Assembly (NCBI RefSeq): GCF_000718165.1
Contig: NZ_JOEY01000004.1
Location: forward strand, 62,001-126,000
Direction of reading: 5' to 3'
DNA length: 64,000 bases
Source of the DNA: Streptomyces fulvoviolaceus
GTDB taxonomy: Bacteria; Actinomycetota; Actinomycetes; Streptomycetales; Streptomycetaceae
In this document: positions 1 through 8,065 of the stretch, piece by piece
Layout: the number at the start of each line of letters is the position of its first letter
Position numbering within the stretch: the first letter of the stretch is position 1
Notes under the pieces: model-generated
Database searches by the model: none
What the model was told of the DNA's origin: nothing
What the model saw: only the letters and a program-made list of their open reading frames with translations
Position numbers and translations under genes: made by a program

Positions 1-1047
1 GCTGGAGGCGACACCGCGGCGGGCCGTTCCTGGCCCGACATCCTGAGCGCCCTGCTCGGCGGCCGTGACCTGAGCGCCGGTGACACGGCGTGGGCCATGG
101 ACCGCATCATGAGCGGCGAGGCCGCGGACGCCCAGATCGCGGGCTTCCTCGTGGCGCTGCGGGCCAAGGGCGAGACGGTCGAGGAGATCACCGGCCTCGT
201 GGAGACGATGTACGCCCACGCGAAGCCGCTGGACATCCCTGGGCCGGCCGTCGACATCGTCGGTACGGGCGGCGACCGGGCCAAGACGGTCAACATCTCG
301 ACGATGTCCGCCATCGTGATCGCGGGGACCGGGGCGAAGGTCGTCAAGCACGGCAACCGGGCGTCGTCCTCGGCGAGCGGGTCGTCCGACGTGCTGGAGA
401 AGCTCGGCATCAACCTGGACCTCCCGACCGAGCAGGTGGCGCGGGTGGTGGACGAGGCCGGGATCACCTTCTGCTTCGCGGCCAAGTTCCACCCGTCGAT
501 GCGGTTCGTCGGCGCGGTCCGGCGGGACCTGGGGATTCCGACCTCGTTCAACCTCCTCGGCCCGCTGACCAACCCCGCCCGGGTCACCGCCTCGGCGGTC
601 GGCTGCTTCGACACGCGGATGTCGGGGCTCATCGCCGGCGTACTGGCCGAGCGCGGCTCGTCCGCGCTGGTGTTCCGCGGCGACGACGGCCTCGACGAGC
701 TGACCACCACGGCCACCTCCCGGGTCTGGATCGTCCGCGACGGCAAGGTCACCGAGGAGGCCTTCGACCCACGGGACGTGGGCCTCCAGCTGGTTCCGGT
801 CGAGGCCCTGCGGGGCGCCGACCCCGAATACAACGCGGGCGTCGCCCGCCGTCTGCTGGACGGCGAGACGGGCCCGGTGCGGGACGCCGTACTCCTGAAC
901 TCGGCGGCCGCGCTGGTGGCCCTGGAGCCGGGGGACGGACCGCTGGCGGACCGGATCCGGGCCGGCATGGCGAAGGCCGCGGAGTCGATCGACTCGGGGG
1001 CGGCGAAGCGGACGCTGGAGCGCTGGGTGGCGGCCAGCAACGCGTAG
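1..1047 (+). CDS. trpD: Anthranilate phosphoribosyltransferase, 5' end outside the window
   Basis: Transfers the phosphoribosyl group of PRPP to anthranilate, the second step of tryptophan synthesis in the cytoplasm. The reading frame is open from base 1, so the true start lies upstream; the ATG at 97 is internal because the residues before it ([17 protein letters not shown]) already look like the helical N-terminal domain. The PRPP-binding glycine motif VGTGGD and the KHGNRASSS loop are both present. The remaining 348 residues are close to full length. It is followed by a weak hairpin at 1064-1093 and ends independently of the next gene. The family assignment is secure; that this is a second, non-operonic trpD copy, as in other Streptomyces, is from memory. 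Confidence 0.95.
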   Translation, partial: AGGDTAAGRSWPDILSALLGGRDLSAGDTAWAMDRIMSGEAADAQIAGFLVALRAKGETVEEITGLVETMYAHAKPLDIPGPAVDIVGTGGDRAKTVNISTMSAIVIAGTGAKVVKHGNRASSSASGSSDVLEKLGINLDLPTEQVARVVDEAGITFCFAAKFHPSMRFVGAVRRDLGIPTSFNLLGPLTNPARVTASAVGCFDTRMSGLIAGVLAERGSSALVFRGDDGLDELTTTATSRVWIVRDGKVTEEAFDPRDVGLQLVPVEALRGADPEYNAGVARRLLDGETGPVRDAVLLNSAAALVALEPGDGPLADRIRAGMAKAAESIDSGAAKRTLERWVAASNA

Positions 1048-1063
1048 TACGTCGTGGACGGTT

Positions 1064-1093
1064 GTCCCGCGATCCGGACACGGGTTGCGGGAC
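1064..1093 (+). terminator. Weak hairpin after trpD
   Basis: GTCCCGC (1064-1070) pairs with GCGGGAC (1087-1093), 17 bases after the trpD stop. There is no T-tract, which is common for Streptomyces terminators. The function is inferred from position only. Confidence 0.4.
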
Positions 1094-1123
1094 GACGATC
1101 ACTTCACGTACGTTCCTGTATCA

Positions 1124-1240
1124 GGTCATGAGTGACAGTCATGAGGCCCCGGCCGACTGTCCGGCAACCCTCCGTCCGTGGCGGGGTGCCCCGGGTGAGG
1201 ACCAGGCCGTAGGCAGTGAGGTCTACGGCAAGCGCGGACC
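1124..1240 (+). ncRNA. SAM-IV riboswitch
   Basis: The leader contains the hallmark core of the actinobacterial SAM-IV aptamer: GGTCATGAGTGACAG at 1124, CCGGCAACCCTCC near 1161-1173, GGGGTGCCCCGGGTGA near 1181-1196, the closing GGACC, then a GTAG/CTAC hairpin and GGCAAGCGCGG. P1 forms between GGTC at 1124 and GACC near 1200. Immediately downstream GGACCCCT (1236-1243) can pair with AGGGGTCC (1269-1276), a candidate expression-platform helix. SAM-IV aptamers usually repress sulfur-metabolism genes when S-adenosylmethionine is abundant, so the class V aminotransferase starting at 1400 is the expected target. Confidence 0.88.
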
Positions 1241-1399
1241 CCTCATGCTTCTCGAACAGGCGTAGCCCAGGGGTCCTGGTCGTCGAGGAGTCTCTCGTGA
1301 GCAAGCGAATGCGATAGGGCCGCAGAGCCCCACTTCCGCACACCCCTTTCTCTTTTCCCGCATGCCTCTGATCTCGCATGCCTCTCACGGGAGTTCGCC

Positions 1400-2761
1400 A
1401 TGTCTGTCTCCACCGCTGCCCTCGCCCAGACCCTTTGTGCCCCGCTGCCCGTTCTGGGCCGAGATGTCACCGTCCCGCTCGTCACGGGCGGCGAAGTCAC
1501 CTACGCCGCGCTCGACTACGCGGCCAGCGCCCCGGCGCTCCAGCGGGTGTGGGACGACGTGGCGGCGTACGCGCCCTACTACGGCAGCGTGCACCGCGGC
1601 GCCGGCTACCTCTCCCAGCTGTCGACCGACCTCTTCGAGAACGCTCGCAGGACGGTCGCGGAGTTCCTGGACTGCCGGGCCGACGACCAGCTGATCTTCA
1701 CCCGGTCCACGACGGACTCGCTCAACCTCCTGGCTCAGGCCCTCCCCGCCGACTGCCAGGTCTTCGTCTTCGAGACCGAGCACCACGCCTCGCTGCTGCC
1801 GTGGAAGGACGCCCGGGTCACCTACCTCAACGCCCCGCGCACCCCGCGTCAGGCCGTCGAGACCCTGGAGCGGGCCCTCGCCGACCGCGACCCGTACGGC
1901 CCGGCGCTGGTCTGCGTCACCGGCGCCTCGAACGTCACCGGCGAGCTGTGGCCCGTACGGGAGTTGGCCGCCGCCGCTCACGCCCACGGTGCCCGGATCG
2001 TCCTGGACGCCGCCCAGCTGGCCCCCCACCACCCGGTGTCCGTGCAGGACCTCGATGTCGACTGGATCGCCTTCTCCGGGCACAAGCTGTACGCCCCCTT
2101 CGGCTCCGGCGTCCTGGCCGGGCGTGCCGACTGGCTCCAGGCCGCCGACCCGTACCTCGCGGGCGGCGGCGCCAGCCGCAAGGTCACGCGGCGCGAGGAC
2201 GGCGGAGTGGACGTGGAGTGGCACGAGAGCGCCGCCCGCCACGAGGCCGGGTCGCCCAATGTCATCGGCGTCTACTCCATCGCCTCCGCCTGCAAGGCCC
2301 TGACCGAGGCCGGGTTCGACACGCTGGTCGCCCGCGAGCAGTGCCTGATCTCCAAGGTCCGCGAGGGTCTCGCCGAGGTCCCCGAGGTCCGGATCCTCTC
2401 CCTCTTCGGCGACGACGCCCCCCGCGTCGGCGTCATCTCCTTCGTCGTCGAGGGCTGGAACAGCTCCCACTTCGCCGCCGCGCTCTCCGCCGAGTACGGC
2501 ATCGGGGTGCGCGACGGCCTCTTCTGCGCCCACCCGCTCGTCCGCACCCTGCTGGGCAGCGACCCGCAGACCCAGGGTGAGTGCGGTGCCCCCGAGGCCG
2601 CGCCCGGCGAGAAGTCCCTGAACGCGATCCGGGTCAGCTTCGGCGCGGGGACGCCGGACGAGCACGTCGAGCGGTTCGTCAGTGCCGTGAAGGAACTGGT
2701 CCACGACGGCGCGAAGTGGACGTACCGGACCGAGGACGGCCGTTGCGTCCCGGCCGTCTGA
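1400..2761 (+). CDS. Class V-fold PLP-dependent aminotransferase / cysteine desulfurase-like protein
   Basis: A 453-residue fold-type I PLP enzyme. The Schiff-base lysine lies in FSGHKLYAPFG (around residue 230), preceded by the aspartate of VLDAAQLAPH that contacts the PLP nitrogen, and the N-terminal half has the TRSTTDSLN substrate loop and the stacking histidine in ETEHHASLLPW. This arrangement is typical of cysteine desulfurases and related lyases. The exact substrate cannot be read from sequence. The start at 1400 has a GGGAG ribosome site ten bases upstream. The SAM-IV riboswitch in its leader argues for a role in sulfur amino acid metabolism, for example sulfur mobilisation or methionine/cysteine recycling. 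No IscU or sulfur-transfer partner is adjacent. Confidence 0.85.
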   Translation: MSVSTAALAQTLCAPLPVLGRDVTVPLVTGGEVTYAALDYAASAPALQRVWDDVAAYAPYYGSVHRGAGYLSQLSTDLFENARRTVAEFLDCRADDQLIFTRSTTDSLNLLAQALPADCQVFVFETEHHASLLPWKDARVTYLNAPRTPRQAVETLERALADRDPYGPALVCVTGASNVTGELWPVRELAAAAHAHGARIVLDAAQLAPHHPVSVQDLDVDWIAFSGHKLYAPFGSGVLAGRADWLQAADPYLAGGGASRKVTRREDGGVDVEWHESAARHEAGSPNVIGVYSIASACKALTEAGFDTLVAREQCLISKVREGLAEVPEVRILSLFGDDAPRVGVISFVVEGWNSSHFAAALSAEYGIGVRDGLFCAHPLVRTLLGSDPQTQGECGAPEAAPGEKSLNAIRVSFGAGTPDEHVERFVSAVKELVHDGAKWTYRTEDGRCVPAV

Positions 2762-2829
2762 GGGTCTGACGTCTGTCGCGCGTATACGCTCGCTCTCGGC
2801 AGCCGTACGGGGAGCAGGGGGAACACGGG

Positions 2830-4998
2830 GTGCAGGAGCTGCGCGAGACGGATCCTCGGACCATCGGTCCCTACGAGGTCCTGGGCAGACTCGGGTCCGG
2901 CGGCATGGGCGAGGTGTATCTCGCCGAGGCGCGGGGCGGGCCCCGGCTGGCCGTGAAGGTGGTGCGGGCCGAGCACGCGGAGGACCGCACCTTCCGGGCA
3001 CGGTTCCGGCACGAGGTGCGGGCCGCGCAGACCGTCGGCGGCGCGGGCACCTACACCGCGCGGGTCGTGGACGCGGACACCGAGGCCGGGCGGCCGTGGA
3101 TGGCCACCGAGTTCGTGGCCGGGCCGAACCTGCGGGACGCGGTGCTCGACGGCGGGCCCATGACGTCAGGCGCGTTACGGCTGCTCGCGGCCGCGCTCGC
3201 CGAGGCGCTCGCCGCGATCCACGCCAAGGGGCTGGTGCACCGGGACCTCAAGCCCTCCAACATCCTGCTGGCGGCGGACGGCCCCCGGGTCATCGACTTC
3301 GGGATCGTACGGGCCCTGGAAGGAACGGCGCTGACCCGGACCGGCGTGGTCGTCGGGTCGGTCGGCTATGTCTCGCCCGAGCAGATCCGCAACGGTGCCC
3401 ACGTGGGGCCGGCCAGTGACGTCTTCTCGCTGGGCGCGGTCCTCGCGTACGCGGCCGGCGGAAAGGAACCGTTCGGCGAGGGGCAGGATTCGGTCGTTCT
3501 GCTGCGGATCCTGACCGGGGACGTCGATCTGTCCGCCGTGCCGAAGGAGCATCTGCCGCTGGTGGAGTCGTGCCTGCGGGACGATCCCGGCGCCCGGCCG
3601 ACGCCCGCGGACGTGGTCGCGGCCGCGGGGCACACCGTGCCCTCGCTGCGCGAAGGTCTGCGCGCGGGGTGGTACGCCCCCGGTGCCCCGGAAGGGCCCG
3701 AGTCCGCAGGCGGCGGTGAACGCTGGATGCCGGACCACGATTCGGGGGAGGGGCAGAGCGGGGTCGAGTACGTGGCGCCCATGACGGTCACCGACGTACC
3801 CGCGGTCACGCATGTCCCGCAGGCCCCCGCCCCGCCCTCCCGGCGACGGCTGCTGCGGGCCCTGGCGGGCGGTGCGGGCGTCGTGGCGGCCGGGGGTGTC
3901 GGCGGGTGGCTGTGGTTGCGGGACTCGTCGGAGGACCCGTCGACGCGAGAGGGACCGGCGGCGGGCGGGCAGGCCTCCACGGGCTCCCCGTCGGGCACGC
4001 CCGGTGTCGGCTGGCAGTACAAGGTCCAGGGGCTCGGCGGACGGCGCGGCCCCTGCGCCGCGCTCTCGCCCGACGGCACCCGGGTGTACGTCGGCGGCAC
4101 GGACGGCTCGCTGCACGCCCTGGACCTGAACGGGCAGACCGTCTGGCGGACCGCGCTGGGTGCCGAGGCCATGTCCCCGCTCGCCACCGCCCACGGCGTG
4201 TACTGCCTGCTCGAGGACGACCAGGAGGGCGGCTCCAAGCTGTGCGCGCTCGGCCGGGGCGGCAAGGTCCGCTGGACCAGGACGTTCGCCGCGAACAGCC
4301 AGTTCCCGGTGGCCGCGGGCGAACTGATCCTGGTGTCCTACGGCGACGGCTCGGACGCGGGCGGCGTGCGGGCGTACGCCTCCGACGGCAGTGTGCGCTG
4401 GTCCACGCCGACCGGGGCGGCGCCCACCGGCGAGCCCACGGTGGCGGACGGCGTGGTGTACGTCGGCACCTTCGGGGACCAGGTGCAGGCGCTGGACGCC
4501 AAGAGCGGGAGGCGGCTCTGGGCGACGCCGGCCGGTCTCGACACCGGGCGGCCCGCGCTGGTCGGCGACACGCTGATGGTCGGATCGGGCGGCGAGGAGA
4601 TGCTGCACGGCATCAGCCGTACGGGCAAGGCCCTGTGGGACTCGAACAACGAGCAGGTGTACGGCAGCCGCTACTTCACGTGCGTGCCCTTCGGCGGCCT
4701 GGGCGTCGCCGCGACCGACTACGAACTCGTCGCCCTGGACCCCGCCGACGGATCGACGGTGTGGACCTTCCAGTTCACCGACGAGGGGAGCCAGTACAGC
4801 GATCCGACGGTCTCGGGCGACACCGTCTACGTACGCCGGGGCTCGACGCTCTACGGCCTCAACCGGAAGGGCAAGCAGACCTGGCAGAAGCGGGTCGAGG
4901 GCGGGGCGTCCATCGGGACCCAGAGGCCGGTCGTCCGGGGCGGCCGCGTCTACGTCGCGACCGCCGACGGGATCACCGTCCTCGGGCTGAAGCCCTAG
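2830..4998 (+). CDS. Membrane Ser/Thr protein kinase with PQQ-like propeller ectodomain
   Basis: A 722-residue protein starting at GTG after a GGGGAGCAGGGGG tract. The kinase domain (about residues 14-270) is complete: glycine loop LGSGGMGEVY, ATP-binding Lys43, HRDLKPSN with catalytic Asp139, DFG at 156-158, and YVSPEQI as the activation-segment end. A proline-rich linker follows, then RRR and one hydrophobic helix (about 340-362). The rest (390-722) consists of repeated blades with G-x-DG-x-x-x-ALD and WxT patterns typical of PQQ-like beta-propellers. The domain order implies an outer propeller that senses a ligand or wall component and an inner kinase. The substrate is unknown. Its stop overlaps the next, convergent gene by four bases. 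Confidence 0.9.
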   Translation: MQELRETDPRTIGPYEVLGRLGSGGMGEVYLAEARGGPRLAVKVVRAEHAEDRTFRARFRHEVRAAQTVGGAGTYTARVVDADTEAGRPWMATEFVAGPNLRDAVLDGGPMTSGALRLLAAALAEALAAIHAKGLVHRDLKPSNILLAADGPRVIDFGIVRALEGTALTRTGVVVGSVGYVSPEQIRNGAHVGPASDVFSLGAVLAYAAGGKEPFGEGQDSVVLLRILTGDVDLSAVPKEHLPLVESCLRDDPGARPTPADVVAAAGHTVPSLREGLRAGWYAPGAPEGPESAGGGERWMPDHDSGEGQSGVEYVAPMTVTDVPAVTHVPQAPAPPSRRRLLRALAGGAGVVAAGGVGGWLWLRDSSEDPSTREGPAAGGQASTGSPSGTPGVGWQYKVQGLGGRRGPCAALSPDGTRVYVGGTDGSLHALDLNGQTVWRTALGAEAMSPLATAHGVYCLLEDDQEGGSKLCALGRGGKVRWTRTFAANSQFPVAAGELILVSYGDGSDAGGVRAYASDGSVRWSTPTGAAPTGEPTVADGVVYVGTFGDQVQALDAKSGRRLWATPAGLDTGRPALVGDTLMVGSGGEEMLHGISRTGKALWDSNNEQVYGSRYFTCVPFGGLGVAATDYELVALDPADGSTVWTFQFTDEGSQYSDPTVSGDTVYVRRGSTLYGLNRKGKQTWQKRVEGGASIGTQRPVVRGGRVYVATADGITVLGLKP

Positions 4999-5276
4999 CT
5001 GTCGAGCCCGATCGCGAACGCGGCCTCCATGTCGTGCTGGGAGTACGTGCGGAAGGCGACGTGCGTGTCCGTCGCCTCGACGCCCGGGATCTTGCTGATG
5101 CTGCCGGGGATGACCTCGGCGAGGTCCTCGTGCTGCTTCACCCGGACCATGGCGATCAGGTCGTACGTCCCGGTGACGGAGAAGACCTCGGTGACGGATT
5201 CCAGCGCGGCGATCCGTTCCGCGATCTCGGGGATCCGGTCCACGCTGGTCTTGATGAGGACGATCGCGGTGATCAC
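4995..5276 (-). CDS. Stand-alone Lrp/AsnC ligand-binding (RAM) domain protein
   Basis: A 93-residue protein made only of the alpha/beta ligand-binding domain found at the C-terminus of Lrp/AsnC regulators; the DNA-binding helix-turn-helix is absent. The core pattern is visible: an initial beta strand ITAIVLIKT, a helix, then the VTGTYDLIAMVRV hairpin that normally lines the amino acid pocket. Such proteins form dimers or octamers and can bind amino acids or join with full-length regulators. The GTG start (5274-5276) overlaps the stop of the upstream rhomboid gene in a GTGA arrangement, so the two are probably translationally coupled. Confidence 0.85.
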   Translation of the reverse strand: MITAIVLIKTSVDRIPEIAERIAALESVTEVFSVTGTYDLIAMVRVKQHEDLAEVIPGSISKIPGVEATDTHVAFRTYSQHDMEAAFAIGLDS

Positions 5277-6064
5277 GGCTGTTTCTCTCCCTCGGGGGCC
5301 GGAGCTTGGGCGGCCTTCACTCTAGTCGCCCGCCCGTCTCCCACCACCGCCCTTCCAAGGCCGCCCTTCGGGCCCTTCCTGTCTCCGAAACGGACCCAGG
5401 CGAAGGCGAGGCCCAGCCCGAAGCCCACCAGGTGGGCCAGGTATGCCACCCCGGGCCCTTGGCCGGCCCGGCCGGCAGCCAGCCACTGCAGGGCCGCCCA
5501 GAAGGGGAGGACCACCCAGGCCGGGAAGCGCAGGGGGAGGAAGAAGAGGAAGGGGAGGAGACTGGTGACGCGGGCTCCGGGGAACAGGTACAGGAACGCG
5601 CCGAGGACCGCGGAGATCGCCCCGGAGGCGCCGACCAGGGACTGCTCGGAGTCAGCGTTGGCGGCCGCGTAGCCCAGCAGGGCGAGGTAGCCGCAGCCGA
5701 CGTAGAAGAGGATGAACTGGACACGGCCCATCCGTTCCTCGGTCATCACGCCGAAGACATAGAGGAAGAGCATGTTGCCCAGCAGGTGCACCCAGCTCCC
5801 GTGGATGAACAGAGCCGTGGCCGGGGTGAGGGCGGCCCGGGGGGAGCCCTCGAAGAGCTCCGCGGGGACCACGCCCCAGCGGTGGAAGTAGGCCCGCTGG
5901 GCGGCGAGCAGCGCGTCGCCGGAGCCGTACGCCGGATTGAAGCCCGCGGCCGGGCCGATCACGAAGATCAGGCAGCACAGCGCGATCAGTCCGTATGTCA
6001 CCGGCGCCGGCCCCCGCAGGGCCCTGCTCGCCCTGCGGACCGACACGCTCCAGTTGCTGATCAT
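5273..6064 (-). CDS. Rhomboid family intramembrane serine protease
   Basis: A 263-residue integral membrane protease that cleaves transmembrane substrates within the bilayer. The catalytic serine is in GASGAI (Ser147), the base histidine in YLAHLVGFG (His211), and the structural IHGSWVHLLGNMLFLYVFG segment (88-105) carries the oxyanion-side histidine and asparagine. Hydrophobic segments fit a six-helix core. I chose the ATG at 6064 (MISNWSVSVRR); the frame stays open far upstream but that part is not conserved-looking. The gene ends in a GTGA overlap with the Lrp-domain gene. No substrate is evident nearby. Confidence 0.9.
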   Translation of the reverse strand: MISNWSVSVRRASRALRGPAPVTYGLIALCCLIFVIGPAAGFNPAYGSGDALLAAQRAYFHRWGVVPAELFEGSPRAALTPATALFIHGSWVHLLGNMLFLYVFGVMTEERMGRVQFILFYVGCGYLALLGYAAANADSEQSLVGASGAISAVLGAFLYLFPGARVTSLLPFLFFLPLRFPAWVVLPFWAALQWLAAGRAGQGPGVAYLAHLVGFGLGLAFAWVRFGDRKGPKGGLGRAVVGDGRATRVKAAQAPAPEGEKQP

Positions 6065-6233
6065 GGATACAGAGCATGACGTAACCGGACGCAACGGAAC
6101 AGAGCGCCTCGCCGCCGCGGACGGCCGAGCGGCGAGTACCCGCCAGGCCGTAGGGTAACGAGCCACACGCACCGGGGAGGCGCCCGGCGCGTCGCGGACA
6201 ATAGAAGGCCTAGAAGGAAAGAGCTCAGTCACG

Positions 6234-6473
6234 ATGACGGTTCCCCTGCCGACCGCTGCGACGCGGTGGCGCTGCACCCTCTGCGGCAACCTCACGCGCT
6301 TCGACGTGACCCGCTCGTCGAAGGTCGTCGAGTACGTCCACCTCGACCTGGCCGGTGAGCCGAAGGTCGAGGAGCGCGAGGTGGTCAGTGAGACCATCGA
6401 GTCGGTGCGGTGCCGCTGGTGCAACGCCGTGGACCAGGTGGAACTCGTGGACAGGCCGGGCGCCGGCTCCTGA
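6234..6473 (+). CDS. Small zinc-ribbon protein of unknown function
   Basis: A 79-residue soluble protein with two CxxC knuckles, CTLCGN at residues 14-19 and CRWCN near residue 60, which would bind one zinc ion as a four-cysteine ribbon. Between them lies a beta-rich, charged segment (VEYVHLDLAGEPKVEEREVV). AAGGAAAGAG lies about ten bases before the ATG. Its function is not known. Such small ribbons often bind RNA or act as subunits of larger complexes, and the next gene encodes a putative RNA-binding protein 37 bases on, which may be its partner. Confidence 0.75.
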   Translation: MTVPLPTAATRWRCTLCGNLTRFDVTRSSKVVEYVHLDLAGEPKVEEREVVSETIESVRCRWCNAVDQVELVDRPGAGS

Positions 6474-6510
6474 GGGGAGCGGCCCCCGTACAGGTAATGG
6501 GGTGTGACGG

Positions 6511-7854
6511 ATGGTGGAGACCGCAGGCGGGGGGCCGGGCGACGGCGCCGCCGAGGTGCTCGACCGTCCGCTGCCCGACGGCGTGCGCCGCAGGGTCGTA
6601 CAGATCGTCTCGGACGGCTTCGGCGGGCTGACCGTCGGCGAGCTGCCCGCACAGCTCAGACAGTACGCCCGTTTCGCGCCGAACAGGCGGGCCAAGTTCG
6701 CGGGAAATGCGATGGCGGCCGCCCTGGAGACCGATCCGCTGTTCCGGCAGCGCATCGCGGAGAAGTTCAGAGAGGCGCAGCCGGAGCTGTCCGGTGCTCT
6801 CGACTCGGCTTCGCCGCCCCCGGCCGCGGACCCGCTGGACGTGGCGGCCGCGGCCTATGTGCTGCGGCCCACCGGCTGGGTGAAGCTCGTGACCGCGGCC
6901 GGCGAGGAGGCCCAGCGGGCGGACGCCGAGCGGGCCGACGAGGAGAGCCGCGTCGAGCTGGAGCGGCTGCGCGAGGAGCTCACCCAGACCCGTGAGCAGA
7001 CCCGGACCGACACCGAGCGGATGCGCACCGAGCTGGACGCGGCGAAGAAGGAAGCCGAATCGCTTCACCGCAAGCTCCGCGCGGCCACCAGCGACGTCAA
7101 GCGTGGCGAGGCCGCGCTGCGCAAGCTGCAGGCCGAGATGGAGACCGTACGCGCTGAGGGACATACGCACGTGTCCGCCGCCGAGAGCGAGAGCCGGCGG
7201 CTCAAGGCGCGCCTCGGGGAGGCGGAGGCCGCCCTGGAGGCCACGCGCAAGGCGGCACGTGAGGGGCGCAGCGTCGAGGACATGCGCGTCCGGCTGCTCC
7301 TGGACACCGTGCTGGACGCGGCCCAAGGGCTGCGCAGAGAGCTGGCGTTGCCGCCGGTCTCCGTACGGCCGGCCGAGACCGTCGATGCGGTCGAACCGGG
7401 ACGAATGACCCCGAAGGACATCGCCGCGCGGGCGTTGTCCGAAAACGACCCCGCGATTCTCGACCAGCTCCTCGCCCTGCCGCAGGCCCATCTGGTCGTC
7501 GACGGCTACAACGTCACCAAGACCGGCTATCCCCAGATGCCCCTGGAGAAGCAGCGGTTGAGGCTCCTCGGTCAGCTCTCGCAGCTCGCCGCGCAGACCG
7601 GCGCCGAGGTGACCTGTGTCTTCGACGGGGCCGAGCTGGCCGCGCCGGTGCTGCTCGCGCCGCCGCGCGGGGTGCGGGTGCTGTTCTCCAAGCCGGGGGT
7701 CACGGCCGACGAGTTGATCCGTCAGCTGGTGCGCGCCGAGCCGCCCGGCCGTCCGGTCATCGTCGCCTCGACCGACCGGGAGGTCGCCGACGGGGTGGCC
7801 CGGGCGGGGGCGCGTCCGGTCGCTTCTGCGGTGCTTCTCAAGCGGCTGTCCTGA
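6511..7854 (+). CDS. NYN/PIN-like (YacP family) putative RNA-binding protein with coiled coil
   Basis: 447 residues. An N-terminal alpha-helical domain (about 1-125) is followed by a long charged coiled coil (about 135-260, with many EERLRxEL heptads) and a C-terminal NYN domain beginning at HLVVDGYNVTKTGYP (about residue 327). NYN domains share the PIN nuclease fold; the Asp of VDGYN and later acidic residues (CVFDGAEL, ASTDREVADG) are the expected metal ligands. The homologous Rae1/YacP of Bacillus is a ribosome-associated endoribonuclease, so an RNA-processing role is plausible. The long coiled coil added to the nuclease is characteristic of the actinobacterial form. Confidence 0.82.
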   Translation: MVETAGGGPGDGAAEVLDRPLPDGVRRRVVQIVSDGFGGLTVGELPAQLRQYARFAPNRRAKFAGNAMAAALETDPLFRQRIAEKFREAQPELSGALDSASPPPAADPLDVAAAAYVLRPTGWVKLVTAAGEEAQRADAERADEESRVELERLREELTQTREQTRTDTERMRTELDAAKKEAESLHRKLRAATSDVKRGEAALRKLQAEMETVRAEGHTHVSAAESESRRLKARLGEAEAALEATRKAAREGRSVEDMRVRLLLDTVLDAAQGLRRELALPPVSVRPAETVDAVEPGRMTPKDIAARALSENDPAILDQLLALPQAHLVVDGYNVTKTGYPQMPLEKQRLRLLGQLSQLAAQTGAEVTCVFDGAELAAPVLLAPPRGVRVLFSKPGVTADELIRQLVRAEPPGRPVIVASTDREVADGVARAGARPVASAVLLKRLS

Positions 7855-7983
7855 AAAGGTCAACGTAGAGGTTTAATGCCCGAATTGACGGAACCGTCAC
7901 GCAACGTAGCGTCAAGCGGGCGTCACTGCAGGTGAGTTGAGTGTAAAAAATGCAGGGTGTGACGAGATTTATCTCGTGAGGAT

Positions 7984-8013
7984 TTGAACTGATCACAGGA
8001 AGGTCACTAGGGT
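7984..8013 (+). promoter_or_regulatory. Candidate HrdB-type promoter for the first NlpC/P60 gene
   Basis: TTGAAC (7984-7989) and TAGGGT (8008-8013) are separated by 18 bases, matching the vegetative Streptomyces pattern TTGAC-n/TAnnnT. The resulting leader to the GTG at 8066 is about 45 bases and carries AAGGAG at 8051-8056. The AT-rich tract before it (7875-7985) is unusual for this window, but I could not match it to a known riboswitch. Confidence 0.5.
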
Positions 8014-8065
8014 CTGGCTTCGAACCTCCGAGCGGGTGATCACTCAAAAGAAGGAGTTCACCTCC

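Noticed and set aside
3175..4608. Long minus-strand open frames inside the kinase gene
   Set aside because: Arg/Pro/Gly/His-rich with no domain, while the plus strand holds complete kinase and propeller motifs.
5273..6652. Extended rhomboid protein starting near 6652
   Set aside because: The extra 196 residues overlap the zinc-ribbon gene on the other strand and are Arg/Ser-rich without features; MISNWSVSVRR at 6064 is a natural start.
7855..8065. Possible ydaO (cyclic di-AMP) riboswitch upstream of the NlpC/P60 gene
   Set aside because: Such riboswitches precede wall hydrolase genes in Streptomyces, but I could not find the conserved ydaO core here, and a promoter at 7984-8013 leaves only about 45 bases of leader.
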